Shown here in pieces: positions 34,151 through 42,924 of a stretch of 49,932 nucleotides of DNA. Where the stretch lies: positions 71,063 to 120,994 of the forward strand of contig CALMVQ010000069.1 in NCBI GenBank assembly GCA_937873135.1, in the 5' to 3' direction. The notes under the pieces are model-generated. The model ran no database searches. It was not told the DNA's origin and was given only the letters and a program-made list of their open reading frames with translations. Numbering within the stretch: the first letter of the stretch is position 1; the number at the start of each line of letters is the position of its first letter. The stretch comes from an uncultured Scytonema sp. Lineage in GTDB: Bacteria > Cyanobacteriota > Cyanobacteriia > Cyanobacteriales > Nostocaceae. The translations under genes and the position numbers were made by a program.

Positions 34151-36853
34151 ATGAGAATCCTCAAAATCCAGACATTACGCGGCCCCAACTATTGGAGCAT
34201 TCGACGCCACAAATTGATCGTCATGCGCCTCGGCTTAGAAAACCTTGCCGAAACGCCCTCGAATGAAATACCCAGCTTTTACGAAGGGTTAGTTGAGGCT
34301 CTGCCTAGTCTGGAGGGTCACTATTGCTCGCCCGGATGTCGCGGTGGTTTTTTAATGCGAGTGCGAGAAGGTACCATGATGGGTCATATCATGGAACATG
34401 TAGCTTTAGAACTACAAGTATTAGCTGGAATGAATGTTGGTTTTGGGCGTACCCGAGAAACATCCACTCCAGGAACTTATCAAGTCGTATTCGAGTATCT
34501 CAATGAGGAAGCAGGACGCTACGCGGGCAGAGCAGCAGTCAGACTGTGCCAAAGTATTGTCGAACGGGGTCGTTATCCCAGTGCTGAATTACAGCAAGAT
34601 TTGCAAGATCTGAGAGACTTGGGGCGGGATTCGGCATTAGGCCCTAGTACTGAAGCCATTGTCAAAGAAGCGGAGAAAAAAGGCATTCCCTGGATGCAAC
34701 TTGGGGCACGCTTTTTGATTCAGTTAGGCTACGGTGCCAACCAAAAGCGGATGCAGGCAACGATGACGGACAACACCAGCATCTTGGGAGTAGAACTCGC
34801 TTGCGATAAAGAAGCGACCAAACGCATCCTCGCTAATGCTGGAGTGCCAGTACCTAGAGGCACAGTCATTAATTTTTTGGACGATTTGGATGAAGCCATA
34901 GAAACTGTTGGCGGCTTTCCGATCGTGATCAAGCCTCTTGATGGCAATCACGGACGCGGTATCAGTATTGATATTCAAAGTAGGGAAGAAGCTGAAGCGG
35001 CATACGACGCAGCCAGACAAATCTCGCGAGCAGTCATTGTTGAGCGGTATTACGTTGGGCGCGATCATCGGGTGCTTGTCGTGGATGGTAAGTTAGTCGC
35101 TGTCGCTGAACGAGTGCCAGCTCATGTCATTGGTGATGGCAAAACTTCCATCTTCGATTTGATTGAAGAAACCAACAAAGACCCTAATCGCGGTGATGGG
35201 CATGATAATATCCTGACAAAAATAGAATTAGACCGCACCAGCTACCAGCTTCTGGAAAAACAAGGATACACTCTCAATACGGTACTACCCAAAGACAAAA
35301 TTTGTTATCTCCGAGCAACAGCAAATTTAAGTACGGGAGGCAGTGCCGTAGATCGCACGGACGAAATCCACCCAGAAAACGTTTGGTTGGCACAACGGAT
35401 CGTGAAAATTATCGGTTTAGATATTGCAGGCATTGATGTTGTGACATCAGATATTAGCCGCCCCATACGGGAAGTGGATGGTGTCATTGTCGAAGTTAAC
35501 GCCGCTCCCGGATTTCGGATGCACATAGCTCCCAGTCAGGGTATCCCCCGCAACGTGGCAGGAGCAGTTATGGATATGCTGTTCCGCAATCAACAATGCA
35601 GCCGCATTCCCATCCTATCCGTAACGGGTACCAACGGCAAAACCACCACCACTCGACTGTTAGCACATATCTTTAAACAGACTAATCAGGTTGTGGGTTA
35701 TACAACAACTGATGGAACTTATATCGGTGATTACTTAGTTGAACCAGGAGACAACACAGGTCCTCAAAGTGCCCAGATTATTCTGCAAGACCCGACTGTA
35801 GAGGTGGCAGTGCTAGAAACGGCTCGTGGTGGGATTCTCCGCTCTGGACTTGCATTTGAAGCTGCGAATGTGGGCGTTGTGTTAAATGTTGCTGCCGATC
35901 ACTTGGGGATTGGGGACATTGATACAATTGAACAGTTGGCTGCTCTAAAAAGTGTCGTCGCTGAAGCTGTTTTTCCTGATGGTTATGCAGTACTGAACGC
36001 CGACGATGAACGAGTAGCGGCGATGGCAGAGAAAACTAAAGCGAATATTGCTTACTTCACAATGAACCCAGACTCGGAATTGGTGCGAAAGCACATCCAG
36101 AAGGGAGGAGTCGCAGCAGTCTATGAAAATGGTTTTCTGTCAATACTTAAAGGCGATTGGACACACCGGATCGAACGGGCAGAAAATATCCCCCTGACAA
36201 TGGGCGCACGTGCCCCATTTATGATTGCCAATGCTTTAGCCGCAAGTCTCGCAGCCTTCGTCCAAAACGTCTCAATTGAACAGATTCGTGCAGGTTTGAA
36301 TACCTTTCGGGCTTCCGTCAGTCAAACACCAGGACGGATGAATTTATTTAATTTGGGTAACTACCACGCTTTGGTCGATTATGCTCACAATCCCGCCAGC
36401 TACGAAGCTTTGGGCACTTTTGTCCGCAACTGGACTTCAGGTAAGCGTATTGGCGTCATCGGGGGACCTGGCGATCGCCGCGATCAAGATTTTGTCATGT
36501 TAGGCAAACTAGCTGCGGAGATTTTTGACAGCGTGATCATCAAAGAAGATGATGACACCCGAGGACGCCCACGAGGTTCAGCTGCAGAATTAATTACTCA
36601 AGGCATAAAAGAAGTCAATTCCAATCGCCAACACGAAACCATCTTGAATGAAACAGCAGCGATTAACAAAGCTTTGAGTATTGCCCCAGACAACAGTTTA
36701 GTGGTGATTCTACCCGAAAGTGTCACCCGCGCTATCAAGTTAATCAAGGCGAGTGGCATAGTTAAGGAGGAGCTGCACCAATCAAACACCACCTCCACAA
36801 CTCCCATAGATCAAATTAACAAGACATCTTCAGTTGTTAATACACGGTTATAA
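34151..36853 (+). CDS. cphA: Cyanophycin synthetase
   Basis: CphA builds cyanophycin by adding Asp to a poly-Asp backbone and Arg to each side chain, using ATP. The 900-residue protein has the N-terminal domain (starting MRILKIQTLRGPNYWSIRRH), an ATP-grasp domain (about 220-475) with GGFPIVIKPLDGNHGRGISI, and a Mur-ligase-like domain starting at the P-loop ILSVTGTNGKTTTTRLLAHI and including LNVAADHLGIGDIDT and LVDYAHNPASYEAL. Order and length match CphA1 of cyanobacteria. Cytosolic granules are the site of action; with cphB it forms a storage-and-release pair, and argH in this window supplies arginine. Confidence 0.98.
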   Translation: MRILKIQTLRGPNYWSIRRHKLIVMRLGLENLAETPSNEIPSFYEGLVEALPSLEGHYCSPGCRGGFLMRVREGTMMGHIMEHVALELQVLAGMNVGFGRTRETSTPGTYQVVFEYLNEEAGRYAGRAAVRLCQSIVERGRYPSAELQQDLQDLRDLGRDSALGPSTEAIVKEAEKKGIPWMQLGARFLIQLGYGANQKRMQATMTDNTSILGVELACDKEATKRILANAGVPVPRGTVINFLDDLDEAIETVGGFPIVIKPLDGNHGRGISIDIQSREEAEAAYDAARQISRAVIVERYYVGRDHRVLVVDGKLVAVAERVPAHVIGDGKTSIFDLIEETNKDPNRGDGHDNILTKIELDRTSYQLLEKQGYTLNTVLPKDKICYLRATANLSTGGSAVDRTDEIHPENVWLAQRIVKIIGLDIAGIDVVTSDISRPIREVDGVIVEVNAAPGFRMHIAPSQGIPRNVAGAVMDMLFRNQQCSRIPILSVTGTNGKTTTTRLLAHIFKQTNQVVGYTTTDGTYIGDYLVEPGDNTGPQSAQIILQDPTVEVAVLETARGGILRSGLAFEAANVGVVLNVAADHLGIGDIDTIEQLAALKSVVAEAVFPDGYAVLNADDERVAAMAEKTKANIAYFTMNPDSELVRKHIQKGGVAAVYENGFLSILKGDWTHRIERAENIPLTMGARAPFMIANALAASLAAFVQNVSIEQIRAGLNTFRASVSQTPGRMNLFNLGNYHALVDYAHNPASYEALGTFVRNWTSGKRIGVIGGPGDRRDQDFVMLGKLAAEIFDSVIIKEDDDTRGRPRGSAAELITQGIKEVNSNRQHETILNETAAINKALSIAPDNSLVVILPESVTRAIKLIKASGIVKEELHQSNTTSTTPIDQINKTSSVVNTRL

Positions 36854-37002
36854 GTAAGTGGGGAGGAGCCACTGCGCCTTTGTGGATCCCCCTTTGTCTG
36901 TGGAAGTGACGTTTGTGAGTAGGGCTTTGGGGAAGAAGGGGATCATAACTCCGAGAGTGCCAATCACCCATGATCAATGACTAATTGCCAATTACCCATT
37001 CC

Positions 37003-37176
37003 CTATTCCCCTTCTTTTTGTTCGCTCGTATCGTCACTGGGGTTTTTTAGCTCCTCCTTAAAACCGCGTAGAGTTTTACCCAGTGCAGTTCCGAGTTCAG
37101 GAATTTTTTTTGGTCCAAAAATAATAACAGCAACGATGGCGATGATACCTACTTCCGGCCATCCCAGTCCAAACAT
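37003..37176 (-). CDS. tatA: Sec-independent translocase protein TatA/TatE
   Basis: A 57-residue gene. The product starts MFGLGWPEVGIIAIVAVIIF, a membrane helix, followed by the hinge FGPKKIPELGTALGKTLRGF and an amphipathic helix (KEEL), with a short acidic/polar tail (DDTSEQKEGE). This is the standard TatA layout: short N-terminus with Glu, F-G-P-K-K-L/I-P-E-L-G motif. TatA oligomers form the pore for folded proteins in thylakoid and plasma membranes. aggag lies in front of the ATG at 37176. tatC and tatB are not nearby. Confidence 0.95.
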   Translation of the reverse strand: MFGLGWPEVGIIAIVAVIIFGPKKIPELGTALGKTLRGFKEELKNPSDDTSEQKEGE

Positions 37177-37465
37177 AAGCGTCTCCTGTAAACATCTTTT
37201 TTAAATCATAGTCGGGGTAGAGGTGGATAAGAATTAAGTTACCGAAGAAAGGCAGCTATGCTGAAGGTAGCTATGCTGAAGGGAAGAGATTAGGGATGTG
37301 CCCGATGCTATTTGGGTTTAAAGCCCCTAACTTTAGTTATGAATAAAGTTGGAAATATGTATTTCGCTCTGGCGCAGCGCTTCGGAATACTGCGTCCTTA
37401 TTAAAGCCCCTGACTGCGCGTTATGGGGTTTCCTTCTGCCCTCTGCCTTGCCGCCCTTGGCGGCT
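37177..37465. other. Repeat-bearing spacer
   Basis: No gene. The spacer contains two copies of taaagcccct(a/g)ac (near 37319 and 37403) and a duplicated gctatgctgaaggtagctatgctgaaggg stretch around 37256. These look like dispersed spacer repeats. Confidence 0.4.
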
Positions 37466-39028
37466 TTACTGTTCCCAACCCTCGACACTCCCACTCCCTT
37501 CATGAATTGACAAACCCAACCATTGACTCAATTCATGGGCTAACCATTCGATTTCTGGATCGGAGTGAATTATGCCTTTAGTACCACCAAGCTGATACTT
37601 TTTCACTCCTACCCAGATTATAAGTTGGGGTGGGACTTCCACTTTACGACCGTCGGAGTCAGTTATATACGTTCTGGGAAGATATACGAGTTTAGTTATA
37701 TTTTGTATTGCTGTTGGTGGAATCCAATTGAATTTTGAGCCAAATATTTCCCAAGTCAGAGCAATATGCTTTTGATTGAGGCGCAGTCGGGTACTTCGGA
37801 AAAAATTAAATACCAGCTTAGACACTATACGGAAGCCAGCACCCCAAAAAGGTATTGAGAATAAAGCAAATAAGATGTTGACCGGAAAAGGAACAGTACT
37901 CACCAATGTCCAGACTAGCACAAATGAATTCCAGCTAATAAGCGCAAACACAACAAAAAAGATCATCCTCGGGTGAAAGTTAGTTGGCGGGATGAGGATT
38001 TCTAAAGAATGCTTATTTTTAGTCAGTTTGATTTTGCTACCTGTTGGTTTAGCAAATTTGGGTGTTAAATTCTTCTCATGCCTGTACTCCGCACTTCTGT
38101 TCAACCGTGATGGGAGAATTTTTATGTGACGTTGTTGTTTTTTACTAATCCAATTATTGCCATTCCAATACCAAGAATTTCTGATTTCGTTTACTAAAGG
38201 AATTTCTGGTGGATGTGGCTGTTGAAATAGGTTTTCAAGAGCTGCTAGAGCTTCACGTGCAGAATTTAAACGCTGTTCTAAATTGGGTTCTATCGTCCAC
38301 CTCAACCAATCTCTCACAACTGGACTAACATTTGCCGCTTGCTCGAATTGAATCCGAAAATCCCTCTGCGGTAGATCGGCAGGATGGATACCTGTGACTA
38401 AGTAAATTAACGTTGCGCCTAAACTGTAAATGTCTGAAGCCGGAACCGTGCGTCCACCAAATTGCTCTGGTGGCATATAACCGTAAGTTCCTACCACAGT
38501 CATTGTCCCACCTTCACTCCCGACAAGAGTTTGTACCGAGCCAAAATCGACTAAATAAACTTGATCGATACTATTGCCACGATTGCTTAATAAAATATTG
38601 CTAGGCTTAATATCGCGGTGGATCACAGGAGGCTTTTGTCCATGTAAGTAAATAAGAATTTCTAAAAGTGCTTTAGCTACCTCTGTGACTTCTGCTTCAA
38701 TAAAAGTACGCCCAGCTTTTAAATGTTGCGCCAGAGTTAGTGCTGAGATATAAGTTTGTACAAGAGCAAATCCTTTTAAGGAAGGAGAATTGACCTCGAA
38801 GTAGTCCAAGTAGCCAGGAATAGAACGATGTGATAGAGATTTTAAGGTTTCGGCTTCACGCTCAAACAACTTGAGATCGTCCCATTCAAAATCACTGCTA
38901 AAAGACAGTAACTTGATAACGACTAATTCACTACTTACCAAATCGCGCGCCAAAAGCGTCCGTCGCCCTGCTTTTTTTGCCAGCAACTGCTGTACTTCAT
39001 AGCGAGCACTTAATACTTGACCATTCAT
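37466..39028 (-). CDS. Serine/threonine protein kinase with two membrane helices and PH-like C-terminus
   Basis: A 520-residue Hanks-type kinase. The catalytic domain fills about residues 10-265: the lysine in VVIKLLSFSS, catalytic loop VIHRDIKPSNILL, DFGS metal loop, and GYMPPEQF in place of APE. The glycine loop is weak (LLAKKAGRRTLLA). After a basic linker come two hydrophobic helices (MIFFVVFALISWNSFVLVW and FPVNILFALFSIPFW) and a C-terminal beta-rich domain (LRLNQKHIALTWEIFG... IIHSDPEIEWLAHELSQWLG) resembling bacterial PH domains. The frame opens at a TTG, but ATG 39028 (MNGQVLSARYEV) is preferred. The kinase is cytosolic and tethered; substrates unknown. Confidence 0.88.
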   Translation of the reverse strand: MNGQVLSARYEVQQLLAKKAGRRTLLARDLVSSELVVIKLLSFSSDFEWDDLKLFEREAETLKSLSHRSIPGYLDYFEVNSPSLKGFALVQTYISALTLAQHLKAGRTFIEAEVTEVAKALLEILIYLHGQKPPVIHRDIKPSNILLSNRGNSIDQVYLVDFGSVQTLVGSEGGTMTVVGTYGYMPPEQFGGRTVPASDIYSLGATLIYLVTGIHPADLPQRDFRIQFEQAANVSPVVRDWLRWTIEPNLEQRLNSAREALAALENLFQQPHPPEIPLVNEIRNSWYWNGNNWISKKQQRHIKILPSRLNRSAEYRHEKNLTPKFAKPTGSKIKLTKNKHSLEILIPPTNFHPRMIFFVVFALISWNSFVLVWTLVSTVPFPVNILFALFSIPFWGAGFRIVSKLVFNFFRSTRLRLNQKHIALTWEIFGSKFNWIPPTAIQNITKLVYLPRTYITDSDGRKVEVPPQLIIWVGVKKYQLGGTKGIIHSDPEIEWLAHELSQWLGLSIHEGSGSVEGWEQ

Positions 39029-39129
39029 CTGTTTGCCGATTGCCAAAACTAGAAAACTTTTTTATTTAAAGAAAAAATGCCAAGATAATGACTAATTCGT
39101 AATTGAAGTTCAGCTATGCTGCTAGACTC

Positions 39130-39245
39130 CCACGCTCTCTTGCGCGTGGAATGAAAACGAGGCAGGGTGTGAAAAACTGTCTCTGTCTAATAGACGTGCA
39201 TAGTGTTCGTGTTACGAGTGCTATGCATCTCTACACGGTTTTTTT
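39130..39245 (+). ncRNA. Candidate structured element between kinase and cbiT
   Basis: Two hairpins lie in tandem in the divergent spacer. One is ccacgc/gcgtgg (39130-39135 with 39144-39149), in the context actcccacgc..gcgtggaatg. The other is a 13-bp stem, 39198-39210 with 39214-39226, loop gtt, with three pairs that are G-U in plus-strand RNA. A run of seven Ts follows at 39239-39245. It could be a small RNA, a leader of cbiT, or the relic of an IS200/IS605 end. No reading frame crosses it convincingly. Confidence 0.3.
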
Positions 39246-39302
39246 ATTCATACCGCCTTTTTTGTTATTACGAATTATAGCGATGCTCCTATTTTTAATT
39301 GT

Positions 39303-39905
39303 ATGCCCTCCAAACTCTGGCCTTACATAACACCTGGTATTTCAGATGAGCTATTTGAACGCTTGCCTGGAATTCCTTTAAGCGAGCGGGAAGTTCGACT
39401 GCTATTGATTGCCCAACTGCGACTCCTCCCTGATTCAGTTTTCTGGGATATTGGCGCAGGGACGGGTACAATTCCGGTAGAGGTGGGTTTGTTGTGTCCG
39501 CAGGGGCAAATTATCGCTGTTGAGCGGGATGAAGAAGTTGCCAACCTGATTCGACGTAACTGCGATCGCTTTGAAGTGAACAATGTTGCAGTCATTGAAG
39601 GAAGTGCCCCAGAATGTTTACATGACCTTAATGTTGCTCCCCATCGCGTTTGTGTTGAAGGCGGACGGTCGATTGGGGAAATTTTACAAGCCGCATGGCA
39701 TTATTTGCTACCATCCGGTCGAATTGTTGCCACGGCAGCAAATCTTGAAAGCTTGTATGCTATTTCCCAAAGCTTTGCTCAATTACAAGCTCGAAATGTT
39801 GAAATCGTACAATCGGCAGTCAATCGTTTGGAAACACGCGGTTCTTCTCAAACCTTTACTGCAGTCAATCCCATTTTTATTCTCAGTGGTGAGAAACTAG
39901 AGTGA
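39303..39905 (+). CDS. cbiT: Precorrin-6B / cobalt-precorrin-7 C15-methyltransferase (decarboxylating), CbiT type
   Basis: CbiT methylates C15 and decarboxylates the acetate side chain at C12 in cobalamin synthesis. The 200-residue protein begins MPSKLWPYITPGISDELFER, then has PLSEREVRLLLIAQLRL (the family's 'T-K-x-E-V-R' region), and the SAM motif FWDIGAGTGTIPVEVGLL. Next come IIAVERDEEVANLIRRNC and, later, GGRSIGEILQAAWHYLLPSG. It is a stand-alone CbiT rather than the fused CobL. No ribosome binding site is evident before the ATG at 39303. No other cobalamin gene is in the window. Confidence 0.88.
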   Translation: MPSKLWPYITPGISDELFERLPGIPLSEREVRLLLIAQLRLLPDSVFWDIGAGTGTIPVEVGLLCPQGQIIAVERDEEVANLIRRNCDRFEVNNVAVIEGSAPECLHDLNVAPHRVCVEGGRSIGEILQAAWHYLLPSGRIVATAANLESLYAISQSFAQLQARNVEIVQSAVNRLETRGSSQTFTAVNPIFILSGEKLE

Positions 39906-40082
39906 ATTTATTAAATTTTTACATTTTAGATTGAATCCGAAATCCAAAATCATTCAAAGGAAAGTTTGCCACCGAGGGAAACCAAAAGCGATCAAGAGCA
40001 TTTATGGCGGGAAACCCGTGGGTGAATGCGCTATGAGCCCTTGCAACTTTCCACATGCATCCGCGCATCCAAAATCTCAAAT

Positions 40083-40967
40083 ATGTCTATGGTTTGGTCT
40101 CGAATTGTTAGTGGCATTGTTGCGATCGCCCTTGCTTTGTTGGCGACACTTTTAGGCGGTTGGCCTTTTACCCTCTTATTTGCAGTCATTATTTTCTTAG
40201 GGCAGAACGAATACTTTAATTTGGTAAGAACCAAAGGCATGGCACCTGCCGCTAAAACTACCATGTTTGTCAGCCAAGTCCTACTGGTCATTTGTACCAT
40301 AGATGGTAGTTTAGCTGATGCTGTAATGCCAGTTGCTGGCACATTTATTTGTTTTTACTTATTGTTTCAGCCAAAAATGGCAACCATTGCCGATATTGCC
40401 GCTTCCATTTTGGGACTGTTTTACACTGGTTATTTGCCAAGTTATTGGGTGCGGATGCGAGCGATCAACAATTTCGCTTCAGGGGGTTACGGGCCTCTTG
40501 ATTGGGCAAATATTTTCCAGAGCGAAAAGCGAGATTTCACTCTGCTATCTCAAGGATTGACAGCAACATTGCTCACTTTTTTATGCATTTGGGCAGCTGA
40601 TATTGGTGCCTATATCATTGGTAAATTCTTTGGGAAAACACCTCTAACTGAAATTAGTCCCAAAAAAACGGTGGAAGGCGCAATCTTTGGTATTGTTGCC
40701 AGTGTTGTCGTCGCTGTGGTTGGAACCTACTACCTCAATTGGCCTAGAACCCCTTTTACTGGCATTGCTTTAGGCTTGCTAATCGGTGTTGCTAGTATTT
40801 TAGGCGACCTCACAGAGTCCATGCTCAAGCGCGATGCTGGAGTTAAGGATTCTGGGCAATTGATCCCCGGTCATGGAGGGATTTTAGATCGTACCGACAG
40901 TTATATTTTTACTGCTCCCTTAGTCTACTATTTTGTGACACTGCTGCTGCCACTACTAAGCTTTTGA
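40083..40967 (+). CDS. cdsA: Phosphatidate cytidylyltransferase
   Basis: CdsA makes CDP-diacylglycerol from phosphatidic acid and CTP, the precursor of phosphatidylglycerol, which photosystems need. The 294-residue integral membrane protein has about eight hydrophobic helices. The signature near the C-terminus is complete: SILGDLTESMLKRDAGVKDS followed by GQLIPGHGGILDRTDS. The frame opens earlier, but ATG 40083 (MSMVWSRIVSGIVAIALALL) gives a proper N-terminal membrane helix. It lies 177 bp downstream of cbiT on the same strand. Confidence 0.96.
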   Translation: MSMVWSRIVSGIVAIALALLATLLGGWPFTLLFAVIIFLGQNEYFNLVRTKGMAPAAKTTMFVSQVLLVICTIDGSLADAVMPVAGTFICFYLLFQPKMATIADIAASILGLFYTGYLPSYWVRMRAINNFASGGYGPLDWANIFQSEKRDFTLLSQGLTATLLTFLCIWAADIGAYIIGKFFGKTPLTEISPKKTVEGAIFGIVASVVVAVVGTYYLNWPRTPFTGIALGLLIGVASILGDLTESMLKRDAGVKDSGQLIPGHGGILDRTDSYIFTAPLVYYFVTLLLPLLSF

Positions 40968-41069
40968 ACTACCTATAGTGTTGGCTTTGATGTCTGCAGC
41001 CCAAGATGTACACCTACTGTTATAATTAAAAATCAAGAATTGTTAACTTTAATTTTTGATTTTTAATCA

Positions 41070-41780
41070 TTAGGGGTTGACGTTAATGCGTCCGCGACAC
41101 ACGAGTTTCTCAGGGATCAAAGTTAGTTCTTGGATATCGACATCAGATCCCAAATCTACACATTGTCCATCATTATCCTCCAACAGTGCTACCAGATTGC
41201 TTTTGATGAGTACGGGTGCGAGTTGCAACACAGACGCGCCGAGTAGCTTTAATCCTAAAAATATATTTATTGTTTCGGGACTGTCTTCTGCTGTCGTGGC
41301 GGAAATCGTCGCTTTTCCACAATCGAGGTGAATGTTTTGCCAATTCATAGACTTGGATTTTGGACTGTGTTCTGGTAATAGTTGAACCAGTAGATCGTTT
41401 AAAGCCGTAGATAAAAGCTCAGATGAAAGAGAAGCATTAAGATCCTCCTCATGCAGGATCAGTTCTCCAAATACTGGTATAATTTCTAACAATTGTAGTG
41501 CTTGACCTTTGAGTACTGAGCCGATATTAATATGAATATTTTCTGCAACGAGTTGAACTTGTGTAATATGAAGACCTTTATAAACGGGATGAGTGGCAAA
41601 AATGGAAACCCGAGGAATACAACCAGAGAGAAGTTGGCGATCGCTCGCTCCAATCTCTATTTCCAATTGGGATATTTGGCTGACTTGCGTTTTCAACCAC
41701 AGCTTTAGTGCTTTTGTAAGAATATTTGTCACTATTCTGCTTTTGTATGAACCTCTGGTTTCGGAGTTTTTCTCAGGCAT
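41070..41780 (-). CDS. DUF2993 (LmeA-like) family protein
   Basis: A 236-residue protein of the DUF2993 family, which includes the mycobacterial phospholipid-binding protein LmeA. Family features: the helix TKALKLWLKTQVSQISQLEI, the repeated amphipathic beta-strand pattern (RVSIFATHPVYKGLHITQVQ LVAENI), and GKATISATTAEDSPETIN. There is no signal peptide, unlike actinobacterial members. A TTG at 41813 opens the frame; ATG 41780 (MPEKNSETRGSYKS) is chosen. It converges on cdsA. Function in cyanobacteria unknown; lipid binding is inferred from the fold. Confidence 0.8.
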   Translation of the reverse strand: MPEKNSETRGSYKSRIVTNILTKALKLWLKTQVSQISQLEIEIGASDRQLLSGCIPRVSIFATHPVYKGLHITQVQLVAENIHINIGSVLKGQALQLLEIIPVFGELILHEEDLNASLSSELLSTALNDLLVQLLPEHSPKSKSMNWQNIHLDCGKATISATTAEDSPETINIFLGLKLLGASVLQLAPVLIKSNLVALLEDNDGQCVDLGSDVDIQELTLIPEKLVCRGRINVNP

Positions 41781-41923
41781 ACCGTTGATGAGTATTGGCG
41801 AAACAACTGACAAGCACGAAAATAAGTTTTCAATGTAACATTCAGGAGCGACTAATCACAAAATAAGAATATATTAAAATTATTTATTCGTTAATTATTA
41901 ACCTATTGATAAGTAATGTCCAC

Positions 41924-42697
41924 ATGGATGCACGGTTACAAAAAGTTCTTGCTCAATGGGGTATTGCCTCACGTCGTCAAGCTGAAGACATGATTACGCA
42001 GTCCCGTGTACAGATTAACGGTGTATTAGCGCATATAGGTCAAAAAGTCGATCCTCAAAAAGATACAATCACAGTTGATGGTAAGCCCGTTTCGGCAGTA
42101 CAGCGTCCAGCTTTAATATATTTATTACTAAATAAACCAACTGGGGTAGTTTCCACTTGTCACGACCCTCAAGGAAGACGTACAGTCTTAGATCTACTGC
42201 CCGAAGAATTGCGTTCACGTCAAGGTATTCATCCAGTTGGTCGTCTAGATGCAGATTCTACAGGAGCGTTAATACTTACAAATGATGGAGACTTGACATT
42301 TTGGCTAACTCATCCACGGCATAGTATTCCTAAAACGTATTCTGTTTTAGTCAAAGGACATCCTTCAGAAGCAGTCTTAGAAATATGGCGTCACGGTGTC
42401 TTATTGGAAGGGAGAAAAACACGAAAGGCCCAAGTGAAAGTCATCAAAAAGTTTGCTTCTTCAAGCTGTTTGGAAATCATTTTAAAGGAGGGGAGAAATC
42501 GACAGATTCGCCGCGTAGCCCAACAATTGGGATACGAGGTGATCAAGCTGCATCGTACGGCAATAGGTTCAATTCAATTACAACCGGGGAAAGGATATTT
42601 ACCAGAGGGGGCATATCGCCAACTCGAAGAGCATGAAACAAAGTTTTTAGAGCAATTAAAAAAGAACTCAGAACTTAGAACTCATAACTCAGAATAA
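41924..42697 (+). CDS. rluB: Pseudouridine synthase, RluB/RsuA family
   Basis: This enzyme family isomerises uridine in rRNA; RluB acts on 23S U2605. The 257-residue protein has an N-terminal S4 RNA-binding domain (ARLQKVLAQWGIASRRQAED) and the catalytic domain with the aspartate in HPVGRLDADSTGALILTNDG, then LTHPRHSIPKTYSVLVKGHP and EGRNRQIRRVAQQLGYEVIK. The TTG upstream was rejected; ATG 41924 starts MDARLQKV. The exact target base cannot be decided among RluB, RluE, RluF and RsuA, although the layout best fits RluB. The last codons (NSELRTHNSE) come from a spacer-type repeat. Confidence 0.85.
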   Translation: MDARLQKVLAQWGIASRRQAEDMITQSRVQINGVLAHIGQKVDPQKDTITVDGKPVSAVQRPALIYLLLNKPTGVVSTCHDPQGRRTVLDLLPEELRSRQGIHPVGRLDADSTGALILTNDGDLTFWLTHPRHSIPKTYSVLVKGHPSEAVLEIWRHGVLLEGRKTRKAQVKVIKKFASSSCLEIILKEGRNRQIRRVAQQLGYEVIKLHRTAIGSIQLQPGKGYLPEGAYRQLEEHETKFLEQLKKNSELRTHNSE

Positions 42698-42924
42698 AAG
42701 ATGCAATTGGAAAACAAATTGCGCTAACTCATCAGATTCTCAATGTTGAGTGAGACGCTTAACCTGCTATACTTCGCACACAGTTGTACAAGATTGATTT
42801 GTGAATTTTTCTGACAAAAACTATCTTTTATTCTAAATTATGATACCTGTGTTCTGCGTTCTTTACTTGTGAAAAAAGCAGATTCCTATTAACGATTCAG
42901 CTGGTTCAAGGAGAGTAAAAAAAC

